DNA of 31,706 nucleotides from DASXUC01 sp036004445 (GCA_036004445.1 DASYRL010000025.1:1-31706), one strand, 5' to 3'. Numbered from the stretch's first letter, positions 20,245-29,618 are shown. Numbers and translations: made by a program. Notes: generated by a model from the letters alone, not told the origin.

Positions 20245-22292
20245 GCGGTCGCCTCGACGGAGTCCTCGTTGATCAGTGTGAGGAACGCACTGACCACCTG
20301 CGGATCGAAGTGCGCTCCACTCTGGGTCTTGACGTACTCCAGCGCCCGCTCCCTCGGCCACGCCTTGCGGTACGGTCGGTCCGAGGTCAGCGCGTCCCAG
20401 ACGTCGACCATGGCGAAGATCCGCGCCGCCAGCGGGATGTTTTCACCCACTAGCCCACGGGGATAGCCCGTGCCATCCCACTTCTCATGGTGACAGTAGG
20501 GGATGTCCAGGGCTTTGCGCAGATACGGGATGGGGGACAGCAGCGCGAAGGCGTAGGTGGGATGCCGTTCGATGATTTCCCGCTCGTCGGCGGTCAGCGG
20601 GCCGGGTTTCAAGAGCACGGCGTCGGGAATGCCCATCTTGCCGATGTCATGCAGCAGCGCCCCACGGCGGATGTGGATGAGCTCGGAGTCGGTCACCCCC
20701 ATCGCGTCGGCCAGTCGTAACGTCAGATCGGTGACGCGCTGGGTGTGGCCTTCGGTTTCCTCATCCCGGAGATCCAACGCCCGGGACCAGCCTTCCAGGG
20801 TAGCGTCGTAGGCCAGCGAGAGCTCGAGGTTGGCCCGCTGCAGGTTCTGGAACATCGCGCTGTTGTCGATGGCCACGGCCGCCTGCCCCGAGAGGGTCTG
20901 CAAGAACTCCATCCACTCCGCATCTCCGCTGAAGCGTGTGCGGTGAAACACCTCGAGCACGCCCAAGACCTCGCCTTTGGCAATCAGCGGGGCGGCATGA
21001 TAGCTGACGAATGCCTCCTGCGTCAGCAGCGGCGATCGGGTCAGACCGCCGGCTTCGGCCAGGAGATCGGGGACTGCGACGAATGTCCGCTCCAGGGCGG
21101 CGCGCCCGGCATTGCTGTCGCCTAATCGCAGCGACGAGTACTGCAGGGCGTTGGTCCGGAACCCGCGGCCGGCCACGAAGGTCAGCCGTCCGGTCGGCCG
21201 CTCCAGCAGCAGCACGTCCGCGGCGTCGACGCCCAGTTGTGCGACCACCTGATCGAGCAGCACGTCAAGGGTGACGCGGAGCTCCAGGCTCGCGGTGATG
21301 GCCGTGTCAATCATCCGCAGCGCGGCGAGGCGGTCCAGCTGGAGCCGGATCCGCGCTTCCGCGATCCGACCTTCCGCTTCCTTCGCGCGGCGAGACGCCG
21401 TCAGGCGATCGTACAGCGAAACCGTCAGCGCGCCGGACGCAAGGCCGATGCCGAGAAACGACAGCATGAAGTACGCGATGCTGGCCCGGCCCTGCGCGAG
21501 AATGCTTCGCGGCTCACTGACCGACAGCCGCAGCGCCGGACGGCCGGCAATATCCGGAAGAATCGCGGACCCTACAACGGTCTGGTCGCCGACCGGCGCG
21601 ACCTCGATCCTTCCCCGAAGGGCCACGGCGCCCGCCCTCCGGCTCCCAGGGGCCGAAGGGGCGAGGACCTCGGCGGCAACTTTCAGGTGCGTGGTCTGGG
21701 CGAGCCGCGCGACTTCCGCGGCCGAAAATGCCCGGCCCCAGACCATCGTTCCGCGGATCGGTCCTTCCCGCTCGCTGGTCAGAATCGGCCGCGAGGCAGC
21801 GAGCAGAGGCCCCGCCGGCAGCAGCAGGATTCCGCGCACCTCGCTCTCGATTGAGGCGTGGCGCACGAGGCGGCTTCCCGGGGCCAGCTGCGCGCGGAAC
21901 GCCGCAGGGAGAGGGCCCAGCGCCGCATGCGAACGGTCAAATCCCCTTCCGTATACGAGCATGCCAGCTCGATCCACAATCGCCACAACGTCGAGCCGCA
22001 GGTCCTCGAACGTCTGGGCCGGCAGGTTCCGGTCTACGTAGTCCCGGGTGGGACGGGCCACGTACGCGTAGGTATCGTCCCACGCCGCCCAGTCGTTGAG
22101 CTGGCGGCTGAGTTCCTCCACCTCGTTCAACAGGGCATCGCGTACCCGTTCGACATCCTGGGTGATCGTGGAGTGTTCCAGCGCGACATAGTCGGGCAGC
22201 AAGATGGCCAGTGCAAGACCGTAGAGAGTGGCGCCCAGCACGACGATGACGGCCCCCGCGGCGATGAGCGCCTTCCATCGGCTGCCGATCAT
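20241..22292 (-). CDS. membrane CHASE4-like / GAF / HD-GYP phosphodiesterase
   Basis: HD-GYP enzymes hydrolyse cyclic-di-GMP. The 683 residues show a membrane helix (10-33), an extracytoplasmic sensor region (about 35-268) beginning with a helix and NDWAAWDDTYAYV as in CHASE4 domains, and a second helix (270-293). A GAF domain (about 325-478) and an intact HD-GYP domain (about 495-680) follow. Catalytic motifs are complete: HDIGK (548-552) and HHEKWDGTGYP (601-611). ATG at 22292 overlaps the stop of the upstream GGDEF gene. From the GAF onward it is strongly similar to the 856-residue protein at 23377-25947, so the two are paralogs. Sensing an external ligand is inferred. Confidence 0.92.
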   Translation of the reverse strand: MIGSRWKALIAAGAVIVVLGATLYGLALAILLPDYVALEHSTITQDVERVRDALLNEVEELSRQLNDWAAWDDTYAYVARPTRDYVDRNLPAQTFEDLRLDVVAIVDRAGMLVYGRGFDRSHAALGPLPAAFRAQLAPGSRLVRHASIESEVRGILLLPAGPLLAASRPILTSEREGPIRGTMVWGRAFSAAEVARLAQTTHLKVAAEVLAPSAPGSRRAGAVALRGRIEVAPVGDQTVVGSAILPDIAGRPALRLSVSEPRSILAQGRASIAYFMLSFLGIGLASGALTVSLYDRLTASRRAKEAEGRIAEARIRLQLDRLAALRMIDTAITASLELRVTLDVLLDQVVAQLGVDAADVLLLERPTGRLTFVAGRGFRTNALQYSSLRLGDSNAGRAALERTFVAVPDLLAEAGGLTRSPLLTQEAFVSYHAAPLIAKGEVLGVLEVFHRTRFSGDAEWMEFLQTLSGQAAVAIDNSAMFQNLQRANLELSLAYDATLEGWSRALDLRDEETEGHTQRVTDLTLRLADAMGVTDSELIHIRRGALLHDIGKMGIPDAVLLKPGPLTADEREIIERHPTYAFALLSPIPYLRKALDIPYCHHEKWDGTGYPRGLVGENIPLAARIFAMVDVWDALTSDRPYRKAWPRERALEYVKTQSGAHFDPQVVSAFLTLINEDSVEATA

Positions 22293-23380
22293 GCCTGGGA
22301 CTCTCCGAGGATCACCACGGGCACCCGCACGCAGTTCTTGCCGCTGTGCTTGGCCATGTACAGCGCTTCGTCGGCGCGACTCAGCAGGTTCACGGCATCC
22401 CCCGCGTCCTCGGGCACGGCCGCGACGCCGAAACTCACCGTGAGGTGCTGCCCCGCACCGCCGAACGGTGCCGCACCCTGCGCCAGCCGGGCCCGGATGC
22501 GCTCGGCCGCCGCGCGCGCTCCGTCGCGGGTTGCTCCCGTGAGGATAACGGCGAATTCCTCTCCACCATATCGGGCGGCCACGTCGTGGTCACGGATCGT
22601 GGCACGAATCGTGTCGGCGCACTGGCGAAGGGCCGCGTCGCCCTCGACGTGTCCGTAGACATCGTTGTAGGCGCGGAAGTCGTCCAGGTCGGCCACCGCC
22701 ACCGCGACCGGTTTGCCGTCGCGAAGGGCGCGGGCTACCGCGGCCTCGAGCTGTTGGACGAACGCGGCGTGGTCGAGGAGGCCGGTGAGGCTGTCGCGCA
22801 TCGCGCGGGCCCGCGCCTCTTGGTGGCGCAGGGCGTTCGTGTAGGCGAGACTGAGCTGCCCGGCGAGATTTCCGATGAGCTGGGCATCTTCGTGGGTCAG
22901 CCGGCGCCCGCCGACGGTCTCGACGTCGAAGACCCCCATGATCGCATCGTTGACGATGATTGGACACGCCACTTCCGACGTCGTGCCGGCGACGGCGGCC
23001 ACGAAGTCCGGGTCCCGCGATACGTTGGCGACGAACGCCGCTTTCCCCGTCCGGGCGACCCGCCCGGTAATCCCGCTGGAGACGGGCAGTTCGAGGAGCG
23101 GTTGCGCGTATCCCGCCGAGGCCAGAGGGACCAGCACGTCGTCCTCCACGCGCAGGACGGCGACGTGACTGTACCCCATGATCTCGCGGGTCGCGTTCAC
23201 GACGTGCGACGCGACTTCTTCAGGGTCGAGTGAGGACACGATGAACTGCGAGACCCGGTACAGTGCGTGAAGCCGGTCGGTGACGCGCTGGAGTTCACGC
23301 GTCCGCATCCATGCGATTGTCAGGCTGATGACCGCGAATGCGAGCGCGGACAGCGTGAGCAGTGTCGTTTCGACGGTCAT
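22289..23380 (-). CDS. GAF-GGDEF diguanylate cyclase
   Basis: This enzyme would make cyclic-di-GMP from two GTP. The 363 residues start with a membrane helix (4-24), then a GAF domain (about 40-185) and a GGDEF domain (about 192-357) opening with DSLTGLLDH. The active-site loop is GGEEF (272-276). The product-inhibition site RxxD is present as RDHD (263-266), at the spacing known from PleD, so feedback inhibition is expected. It sits between two HD-GYP genes, sharing ATGA overlaps with both, so cyclase and phosphodiesterases are made from one transcript. Confidence 0.94.
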   Translation of the reverse strand: MTVETTLLTLSALAFAVISLTIAWMRTRELQRVTDRLHALYRVSQFIVSSLDPEEVASHVVNATREIMGYSHVAVLRVEDDVLVPLASAGYAQPLLELPVSSGITGRVARTGKAAFVANVSRDPDFVAAVAGTTSEVACPIIVNDAIMGVFDVETVGGRRLTHEDAQLIGNLAGQLSLAYTNALRHQEARARAMRDSLTGLLDHAAFVQQLEAAVARALRDGKPVAVAVADLDDFRAYNDVYGHVEGDAALRQCADTIRATIRDHDVAARYGGEEFAVILTGATRDGARAAAERIRARLAQGAAPFGGAGQHLTVSFGVAAVPEDAGDAVNLLSRADEALYMAKHSGKNCVRVPVVILGESQA

Positions 23381-25947
23381 GAGGCCCTGTCGGTAATCAA
23401 CTGCAAGAACACCTCAGCCACGCGTGGATCGAAGTGCCGTCCGACCTGCTCGCGGATGTAGTTTCGCGCCTTCTCCCTTGACCAGGCCGCCCGGTAGGGA
23501 CGGTCGGACGTGAGGGCATCCCAGACGTCGACGACGGCGAACACGCGGGCCTCCAGCGGGATCTCTTCGCCTTTGAGCCCGCGCGGGTAGCCACCGCCAT
23601 CCCACTTTTCGTGGTGCGCATGGGGGATCGCCAGCGCCGGGCGCAAGTATGGGATCGGTGCGAGCAGTTCATGCGCGTAGACGGGATGCCGGCGCATGAT
23701 CTCCCACTCGTCTTCGGTCAGCGGTGCCGGTTTCAGGAGGATGCTGTCGGGAATTCCCATCTTGCCGATGTCGTGCAGCAGGGCGCCGCGGCGCACGTGC
23801 ACCAGGGCGTCGTCGGTGAGGCCCATCGCACGCGCCAGGCGGACGGTCAGCTCGGTCACGCGCTGGGTATGACCTTCGGTTTCCTTGTCGCGCATGTCCA
23901 TCGCCCTCGACCAGCCCTCCAGGGTCGTGTCATACGCCAGCGTCAGGTCGATGTGGGCGCGCTGTAGGTGGTCGAACATGCTCGTACTTTCCAGCGCGAT
24001 TGCGGCTTGGCCGGCCAGCGTGGAGAGGAAATCCATCCACTCCGGGTCGGGCCGCAGCGGCTCCCGATGGAAGACCTCGAGGACTCCCCGGAGCTCCCCT
24101 TTCGCGATGAGCGGCACGCCGAAGTACGTCACGAAGCCCTCATCAGTCAACAGCCCGGGCCTCAGCAGGTGGTCTCCGACCATCCTCAGATCAGGGACCG
24201 AGACTATGCGACGTTCCAACGCCGCCTGTCCCGCCAGATCTGTCCGCAGTTGCAGGCGCACCGGCCCCACGGCCGGAGTCCGGAATCCCCGCTCGGCCAG
24301 ATACTCCAACGTTTGTGTGGCGGGGTTCAGCAGCAGGATATCCGCCGCGTCGACCCCCAGCCGAGAGGTGGTCTTGTCGAGGAAGATGCTCATGGTCACG
24401 CGGGCGTCGAGGCTACCGCTGATCGCGGAGTCGATATCTCGCATGGCCTCGAGATGATCGAGGCGGCGTCTGGCATTCTGGAACAGGTGTGCGTTGTCTA
24501 GCGCGCCGGCGACCAGGTTCGCGAACGCCTGGAAGTACTCGATCCGGGCCTGATGGGAGTGTCCAATTTCACGGGAGAGCAGGACGAGAACCCCGAATGG
24601 CTTGTCCCGGCTGATCAGGGGCAGGGCCACCTCCGAGTGGAAGCCCTCCCGCAGGAGGCCGGCGGTCTGGTTCGCCGGGTATCCTATCTCGGTGGTCACA
24701 TCCTTCACCACGGCGGGCAAGGCGCTGCGGTACGCCCTGCCGCTGACTCCTTGACCATCCGGGGAGTCGTCCCACCGCACGCTGACCTCATTGGTGTACG
24801 GGATGCCTTCCGGATAGCTGGCCAGCACACGCATCGATCCATCTGGCTCTGCCCGGCGGAGGATAGCCAGCTGCACGCCGAACGACTCGACGGCCGCACG
24901 AGCGGAGAACGCGGCGACTGCGTCGGGATCGAGGCTCTCCGACAGTTTTTTCGCGCTCGCGTACAGGGTGGTCAGGCTCTCCAACTGCCTGAGGATCCGT
25001 CCCTGCGTCCGCAGCCGTTCGGTTGCCGCGCCGACCTCCCGCGACATCAACTTGAGCAGGGCGAGATCTTCCGGCATCCAGGGCCGGGGGGACCGGGACA
25101 ATACCGCGATCGAGCCGGCGCGCTGCTTTCCGAACATGATCGGTACGGCCAGCGTCGCCCGGATGCCCACCTGTGCGGCCATCGGCGCAAACAGCCGGGC
25201 TTCGTGCAAAGGTTCCAGGCTGTTCCAATCTTCGATGATGAGATCTCCCAGCGCGAGTTCGAGGCCAGCCTCCCGTGTGCCGCGGTCCACGACTGCGGCC
25301 ACCTCGGTCGCCACCCCAACGGCTTGAAAGCGGCGGCCGAGCCAGATCACTGCGGCGTCGACATCGAGCGCCCGGCGCGCCTGGTCGAGGGAGATGTTCA
25401 TGATGCGTCCCACGTTATCGGTCCCGGATGCGTCGACGATGAGGGCGCTCAGCGCCTCCTGCCATCGGGTCCGCTGAAGCAAATCCGCTTCCGTCTGCTT
25501 CCGAATCGCCGCGGCCCGCTCTTGCTCCAACCGCCTGCGCTCGGTGACATCGCGGATGACCGCGATCACCAGGATGCCATGCTGTGACCTGAGTGGGCCG
25601 AGGCTGATCTCTACAGGAACGGTTGAACCGTCTTTCCGGCGTGCCGTCAGGTCGAGCTGGGTGCCCATGGGCCGAGTCCGCGGATAGGCAAAGTAGCCCG
25701 CCTCGTGTGAGGCATGCACCCGTCGATACGGTTCGGGGATCAGTATCGCTAGGGGCTGACCCAGCAGTTCCTTACCCTGGTAGCCGAAGAGATGCTCGGC
25801 CTGGGTGTTGATGACCATGATGCGGCTGGCCTGATCAACGACCACGACGGCATCGGGGGCCGACTCGAGCACGGCACCAGAGAGTTCGCTCGACCCCCCG
25901 CCGTCACCGGTTCCGGACATTTCTGCATCCGTCACACGCGAGGTCAC
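23377..25947 (-). CDS. PAS / multi-GAF / HD-GYP phosphodiesterase
   Basis: This 856-residue cytoplasmic enzyme probably degrades cyclic-di-GMP. A PAS domain (about 22-138, with NTQAEHLFGYQGKELLGQPL) is followed by three GAF domains (about 165-310, 325-485, 500-655) and an HD-GYP domain (about 672-852). HDIGK (725-729) and HHEKWDGGGYP (778-788) are intact. No membrane helix is seen. The GTG at 25947 is used as start because the PAS domain begins shortly after it; an ATG ten codons in (25920) is an alternative, and neither has a good ribosome-binding site. It is the first gene of the three-gene cyclic-di-GMP operon. Confidence 0.92.
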   Translation of the reverse strand: MTSRVTDAEMSGTGDGGGSSELSGAVLESAPDAVVVVDQASRIMVINTQAEHLFGYQGKELLGQPLAILIPEPYRRVHASHEAGYFAYPRTRPMGTQLDLTARRKDGSTVPVEISLGPLRSQHGILVIAVIRDVTERRRLEQERAAAIRKQTEADLLQRTRWQEALSALIVDASGTDNVGRIMNISLDQARRALDVDAAVIWLGRRFQAVGVATEVAAVVDRGTREAGLELALGDLIIEDWNSLEPLHEARLFAPMAAQVGIRATLAVPIMFGKQRAGSIAVLSRSPRPWMPEDLALLKLMSREVGAATERLRTQGRILRQLESLTTLYASAKKLSESLDPDAVAAFSARAAVESFGVQLAILRRAEPDGSMRVLASYPEGIPYTNEVSVRWDDSPDGQGVSGRAYRSALPAVVKDVTTEIGYPANQTAGLLREGFHSEVALPLISRDKPFGVLVLLSREIGHSHQARIEYFQAFANLVAGALDNAHLFQNARRRLDHLEAMRDIDSAISGSLDARVTMSIFLDKTTSRLGVDAADILLLNPATQTLEYLAERGFRTPAVGPVRLQLRTDLAGQAALERRIVSVPDLRMVGDHLLRPGLLTDEGFVTYFGVPLIAKGELRGVLEVFHREPLRPDPEWMDFLSTLAGQAAIALESTSMFDHLQRAHIDLTLAYDTTLEGWSRAMDMRDKETEGHTQRVTELTVRLARAMGLTDDALVHVRRGALLHDIGKMGIPDSILLKPAPLTEDEWEIMRRHPVYAHELLAPIPYLRPALAIPHAHHEKWDGGGYPRGLKGEEIPLEARVFAVVDVWDALTSDRPYRAAWSREKARNYIREQVGRHFDPRVAEVFLQLITDRAS

Positions 25948-25956
25948 ATGAGATGA

Positions 25957-25962
25957 ATAATA
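25957..25962 (-). promoter_or_regulatory. candidate -10 box for the cyclic-di-GMP operon
   Basis: TATTAT on the minus strand lies 9 bases before the GTG at 25947, inside a locally AT-rich spacer (25948-26085) that is unlike the surrounding GC-rich DNA. This would give a very short or no leader, consistent with the missing ribosome-binding site. A second pair, TTACAC (26011-26016) and TATGCT (25989-25994), 16 bases apart, is an alternative promoter. Confidence 0.35.
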
Positions 25963-26085
25963 CTCGCTGAAATCTAGTGATTCCTACAAGCATACTGCTA
26001 TTGAACTTCCGTGTAAGTGGGGGATACCATTCATTCCTTGTCCGGTCGTCAGGGGGGCGGGCGGTGGAACTCCGGACGAGGTCTT

Positions 26086-28422
26086 TCAGGGAACAGGCAG
26101 CGTTGCTCTGATCCGCGTCCCTCGGCCGACCGACGACTCGACGACCAATTGCCCGCCCGAAGTGGCAATGCGGTCACGCAGCCCCGCCAGCCCGCGTTCG
26201 CCGCGTTCGGCGACCGCCTGGGGATTGAAGCCGGTGCCCCGATCCTCGATCTGGATGGTCAGAGCGTCCGTCGTCCGCACGATCCGGACGTCTGCGGCTT
26301 TGGTCTGCGCGTGCCGGGAGACGTTTTCGAGACCTTCCTGGACGGTGAGGTACGCGATCACCTGAAGCGTGAGGTCGAGCGGTTCGTCCAGCCCATCCTG
26401 CGTGAACGCGATCGTGAGGCCGCCCCGTATCGTGTAGTAGTTCACGAGCCATTGCAGCGCCGGAACGAAACCCTGCGCCTCCAGCTGCACCGGCCAGAGG
26501 GTCAAGGCGAGTTCTCGGATGGGTGTCGCGAGGTCCGGTTGCTCCTGCTCCAGACGTGGGGCGATTTCCTCGATCAACTGCTCCGCGATCCGCTGCCGCC
26601 GCGTGTCCTGGCGCTCCACCAGCCGGTGCACCGTGGTTCTCGCCCGGTCGTTGCTCGCGCGCAACTCGTCAAAGAGCCGCGTATGCTCCAGCGTGGCCGC
26701 GACCTGGCCGGCGAAGACCGTCAGCGCCGGGACGTCGCGCTGTTGGAGGTTGGGGCCCCACACCGAGATGAAGCCGATCGCCCGGCCCTCGACTTCCAGC
26801 GGCGCGTAGATCGCCGGGGTGCCCGGGGGCATGTTGACCGATCGCATGACCTGGGCGACGACCGGCCCGGGAACCCACGGGATCACCTGGGCCGCCATGG
26901 CTGCACCATCGGGAACCCACCCGGCCTCTCCGCGGTCGATCATCGGGCCGAACAGTGGGAAGCGCTCGCGCGGGATGGGAAAGTCCCGCATCCGCACGCC
27001 GGACAGTTTCTCCGCCACCTGCACGGCCGTCGGCGTGACGGACAGGTAGCGCACGAACAGTTGGTCGGTCCCGCCGCGCAGGGTCGCGATGACACAGGTC
27101 ATCTCGAGGTTGCGCAGCTCGGTGCCCAGCGTCTCAAACACGGCGTCGGGATCGGCGCGGGCGGCGATGCGCGCCGCCACGCGCGCCAGCGCGGTGATCA
27201 GCGCATTGGACCGTTGGAGCTCGAGCTCACGGCTGCGCAGGGCGAGTTCGGCGTCGCGGCGCGCGGTGACGTCCCGGACGACCTTCACGAACCCGCGCAG
27301 CCTGCCGCTCTGATCGCGCAGCGCCGTGAGCAGTACGCTGGCCCAGAAGCGCGAGCCGTCTTTCCGCAGCCGCCATCCCTCGTCTTCGAACTTCCCCGTC
27401 GCGGCCGCGGTTTCGAGCGCGCGCTCCGGCTTCAGCCAGGTGATGTCCTCCGACGTGTAAAACCGCGAGATGGGCTGCCCGATGATTTCCTCCGCGGTGT
27501 AGCCTTTGATCCGCTCGGCGCCCGCATTCCAGCTCGTGACGCGGCCGTCGGGATCGACCAGGTAGATCGCATAATCCTGCACGCCGGCGACCATCAGCCG
27601 CAGGCGTTCCTCGCTCTCCCGCAGCGCCGCCTCCGCCCTCGTCTGCTCGGTAATGTCCCGGATGAACGCGACGAACATCGGAGGCGCATCGCGGTTCACC
27701 CGGCTGACCGTGAGTTCGACCGGAAACTCGGTCCCGTCGGCGCGCATCGCCGCAAACTGCACCGGTCGGTCCAGGATCGTTGACTCTCCGGTGGACATGT
27801 ACCGCTGGAACCCCTGGAGGTGGCGGTGCCGCAGCAGCGGCGGGACGAGCAGCTCGGCCACCGGGCGACCGAGGACGTCGGCGCGCGCGTACCGAAACAG
27901 CCGTTCCGCGGCGCGGTTGAATTCCGTGATGCGGCCGAGGTGGTCCATTAACACCACGGCGTGCGGCTCTGCATCCAACACCGAGGCGCTCAGATCCGCC
28001 GGCAGCCGGCGGCCGCGGTCTTGCGCGGCGATGTCGGCCCGTTCCCGCTCGACCACACCGGCGAGGCTATCCAGCGCCCTCGCCAGGGTGCCGACGTCCC
28101 CGGATTCCGCGTCCAAACCAGAGTGCGCCGCGGCGTCTCCGCGTCGCAGCCGATCGGCCATCGCTGCCAGCATGCGGAGCTCGCCGGCGACGCGCATCCG
28201 GGTCCTGACCTGCCAGATGGTAATGACAATCAGCAGTCCGATGCCGAGCGCAGCAATCGTGCGAACGACGGCGGGATCGCCAAACGCTACCGCGGGGCGT
28301 GGAGAGGCCTGCCGCTGGGGCAGCAGCACGGCATAACTCATCGCAGCAACGGCGACCAGCGCCGCCACCAGGAGCAGGCTGAGCAGTTGCGGACTGACGC
28401 GTCGTGGCACCTGCCTCATCAT
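26086..28422 (-). CDS. PAS-PAS-GAF sensor with histidine-kinase ATPase domain, acceptor His missing
   Basis: A 778-residue membrane sensor. Two helices (about 12-33 and 55-71) are followed by a HAMP-like segment (72-128), PAS 1 (about 145-260), PAS 2 (about 270-388), a GAF domain (about 408-585) and a C-terminal NarL/DegS-type kinase module. The ATPase half is intact: QEGLENVSRHA (N box, 695-705), IEDRGTGFN (725-733), GERGLAGLRDRI (741-752) and GRGTRI (767-772). The dimerisation helix, however, reads QRIAEQLIEEIAP where HisKA_3 kinases have RIARELHDxxxQ; the phospho-acceptor His position is I617. No response regulator adjoins it. ATG at 28422 has GAAGGA 6 bases upstream. It may be a non-autophosphorylating regulator of another kinase (inference). 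Confidence 0.82.
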   Translation of the reverse strand: MMRQVPRRVSPQLLSLLLVAALVAVAAMSYAVLLPQRQASPRPAVAFGDPAVVRTIAALGIGLLIVITIWQVRTRMRVAGELRMLAAMADRLRRGDAAAHSGLDAESGDVGTLARALDSLAGVVERERADIAAQDRGRRLPADLSASVLDAEPHAVVLMDHLGRITEFNRAAERLFRYARADVLGRPVAELLVPPLLRHRHLQGFQRYMSTGESTILDRPVQFAAMRADGTEFPVELTVSRVNRDAPPMFVAFIRDITEQTRAEAALRESEERLRLMVAGVQDYAIYLVDPDGRVTSWNAGAERIKGYTAEEIIGQPISRFYTSEDITWLKPERALETAAATGKFEDEGWRLRKDGSRFWASVLLTALRDQSGRLRGFVKVVRDVTARRDAELALRSRELELQRSNALITALARVAARIAARADPDAVFETLGTELRNLEMTCVIATLRGGTDQLFVRYLSVTPTAVQVAEKLSGVRMRDFPIPRERFPLFGPMIDRGEAGWVPDGAAMAAQVIPWVPGPVVAQVMRSVNMPPGTPAIYAPLEVEGRAIGFISVWGPNLQQRDVPALTVFAGQVAATLEHTRLFDELRASNDRARTTVHRLVERQDTRRQRIAEQLIEEIAPRLEQEQPDLATPIRELALTLWPVQLEAQGFVPALQWLVNYYTIRGGLTIAFTQDGLDEPLDLTLQVIAYLTVQEGLENVSRHAQTKAADVRIVRTTDALTIQIEDRGTGFNPQAVAERGERGLAGLRDRIATSGGQLVVESSVGRGTRIRATLPVP

Positions 28423-28440
28423 GAAGCATCCTTCGTGCCA

Positions 28441-28510
28441 GCCCCGAACGAACCTGGGCGACCCCGCCTGCGATCAATGCAGTGCCTGTCGGACCAGGTT
28501 CGTACGGGGC
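28441..28510. promoter_or_regulatory. 17-base inverted repeat in divergent promoter region
   Basis: GCCCCGAACGAACCTGG (28441-28457) and CCAGGTTCGTACGGGGC (28494-28510) pair at 16 of 17 positions around a 36-base centre. Complementarity continues loosely outward (TGCC before, GGCA after). It lies between the sensor gene and the divergent P1-peptidase gene and fills most of their 137-base spacer. It could be a two-site operator for a shared regulator or a folded leader; there is no gene in the spacer. Confidence 0.5.
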
Positions 28511-28559
28511 CAGGCAGGAAATCTCCGGCACCCGGGCGCAATCCAACATTTGAGCGCTC

Positions 28560-29618
28560 ATGCCCCGTCTGCGCGACGTCCTGCCTGCCTTCGGGATCCT
28601 CCCCGCGGGTCCGCACAACGCCATCACCGACGTAACCGGCGTCCGCGTTGGCCACGCCTCGATGACCGGCGGCGTGCTGCGGACCGGCATCACGGCCGTC
28701 GTGCCGGGGACCGACGATCCCTACCGCGACAAGGTGAGGGCCGCCGCCGCGGTGCTCAATGGGTACGGGAAGTCGATCGGCCTGATGCAGATCGAGGAAC
28801 TCGGCACCCTCGAGACTCCCATCCTCCTAACCAGCACGCTGAACGTGCCTCGCGTGGCCGACGCGCTGCTCACCTATATGATGGAAGGACACTCCAGTAT
28901 CGGCGTCACCGATACCATCAATCCCATCGTGCTGGAGTGCTTCGACGGGTATCTCAGCGATGCGCGGGCCCGGGCCGTGGGGGAAGGCGAGGTCCGCTCG
29001 GCCCTGCGCGCCGCATCAGATGGTCCGGTTGAAGAAGGATGCGTCGGCGCCGGCACCGGCATGCGCTGCCAGGGGTTCAAATCCGGGATCGGTACCGCCT
29101 CGCGCGTCACCGAAAGTGGCTACGCGCTGGGCGTGCTGGTCGTGCCAAACTTCGGATTTCCCGGTGACCTGCTGGTGGCCGGGATCCCCGTGGGCCGGGA
29201 GCTGCTCACGGTGCCAGATACTCTGGGGGCTGCGGTGCCGGGCACTGTGGATCGAGGAACCGGCGAGGGACGCGGGTCATGCGTCTTCGTGGTCGCGACC
29301 GATGCGCCGCTGGCGGCGACGGACCTGCGGCGATTGGCGTGGCGGTGCTTCCTGGGGATGGCGCGGACCGGCGGGATCAGCGGGTGGACCAGCGGCGATC
29401 TGGCCGTGGCCTTCACCGTTTCCCCGAATCAAACACGGATCGAGCGCGACGCGATGAACCTGCTGTTTCGAGCCACCGTAGAAACGGCAGAGGAGGCAAT
29501 TCTCAACGCCTTGTTCATGGCTGAGCCCGTCGGGGGCCGCGGCGGCCACCGGGCGCCGGTGCTCCCGCTGGCACGGGTGCGCGAGATCCTGCGCAGGCAC
29601 GGAGTGCCGGTCGCGTGA
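28560..29618 (+). CDS. P1 family (DmpA-like) aminopeptidase
   Basis: P1 peptidases are Ntn-hydrolase-like enzymes that cut themselves into two chains and then remove N-terminal residues, including D- or beta-amino acids in some members. The 352-residue product starts with NAITDVTGVRVGHASM, the family N-terminus, and has the conserved SSIGVTDTINPIVLE and GCVGAGTGMRCQGFKSGIG. The autocleavage site is G239-S240 in GEGRGSCVFVVATDAPL, with S240 as nucleophile. No signal peptide is visible. The start lacks a good ribosome-binding site, but the motif position supports it. The stop overlaps the next gene's GTG, giving a unit with an M23 peptidase and a sensor. Confidence 0.92.
   Translation: MPRLRDVLPAFGILPAGPHNAITDVTGVRVGHASMTGGVLRTGITAVVPGTDDPYRDKVRAAAAVLNGYGKSIGLMQIEELGTLETPILLTSTLNVPRVADALLTYMMEGHSSIGVTDTINPIVLECFDGYLSDARARAVGEGEVRSALRAASDGPVEEGCVGAGTGMRCQGFKSGIGTASRVTESGYALGVLVVPNFGFPGDLLVAGIPVGRELLTVPDTLGAAVPGTVDRGTGEGRGSCVFVVATDAPLAATDLRRLAWRCFLGMARTGGISGWTSGDLAVAFTVSPNQTRIERDAMNLLFRATVETAEEAILNALFMAEPVGGRGGHRAPVLPLARVREILRRHGVPVA

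Noticed and set aside
24553..25587. Plus-strand open frame over the PAS-GAF-HD-GYP gene
   Set aside because: Antisense of a well-supported gene with no similarity to any family.
26017..27783. 588-codon plus-strand frame over the sensor gene
   Set aside because: Antisense shadow: the minus-strand gene has intact PAS, GAF and ATPase motifs, while this frame has only Arg/Pro/His-rich sequence.
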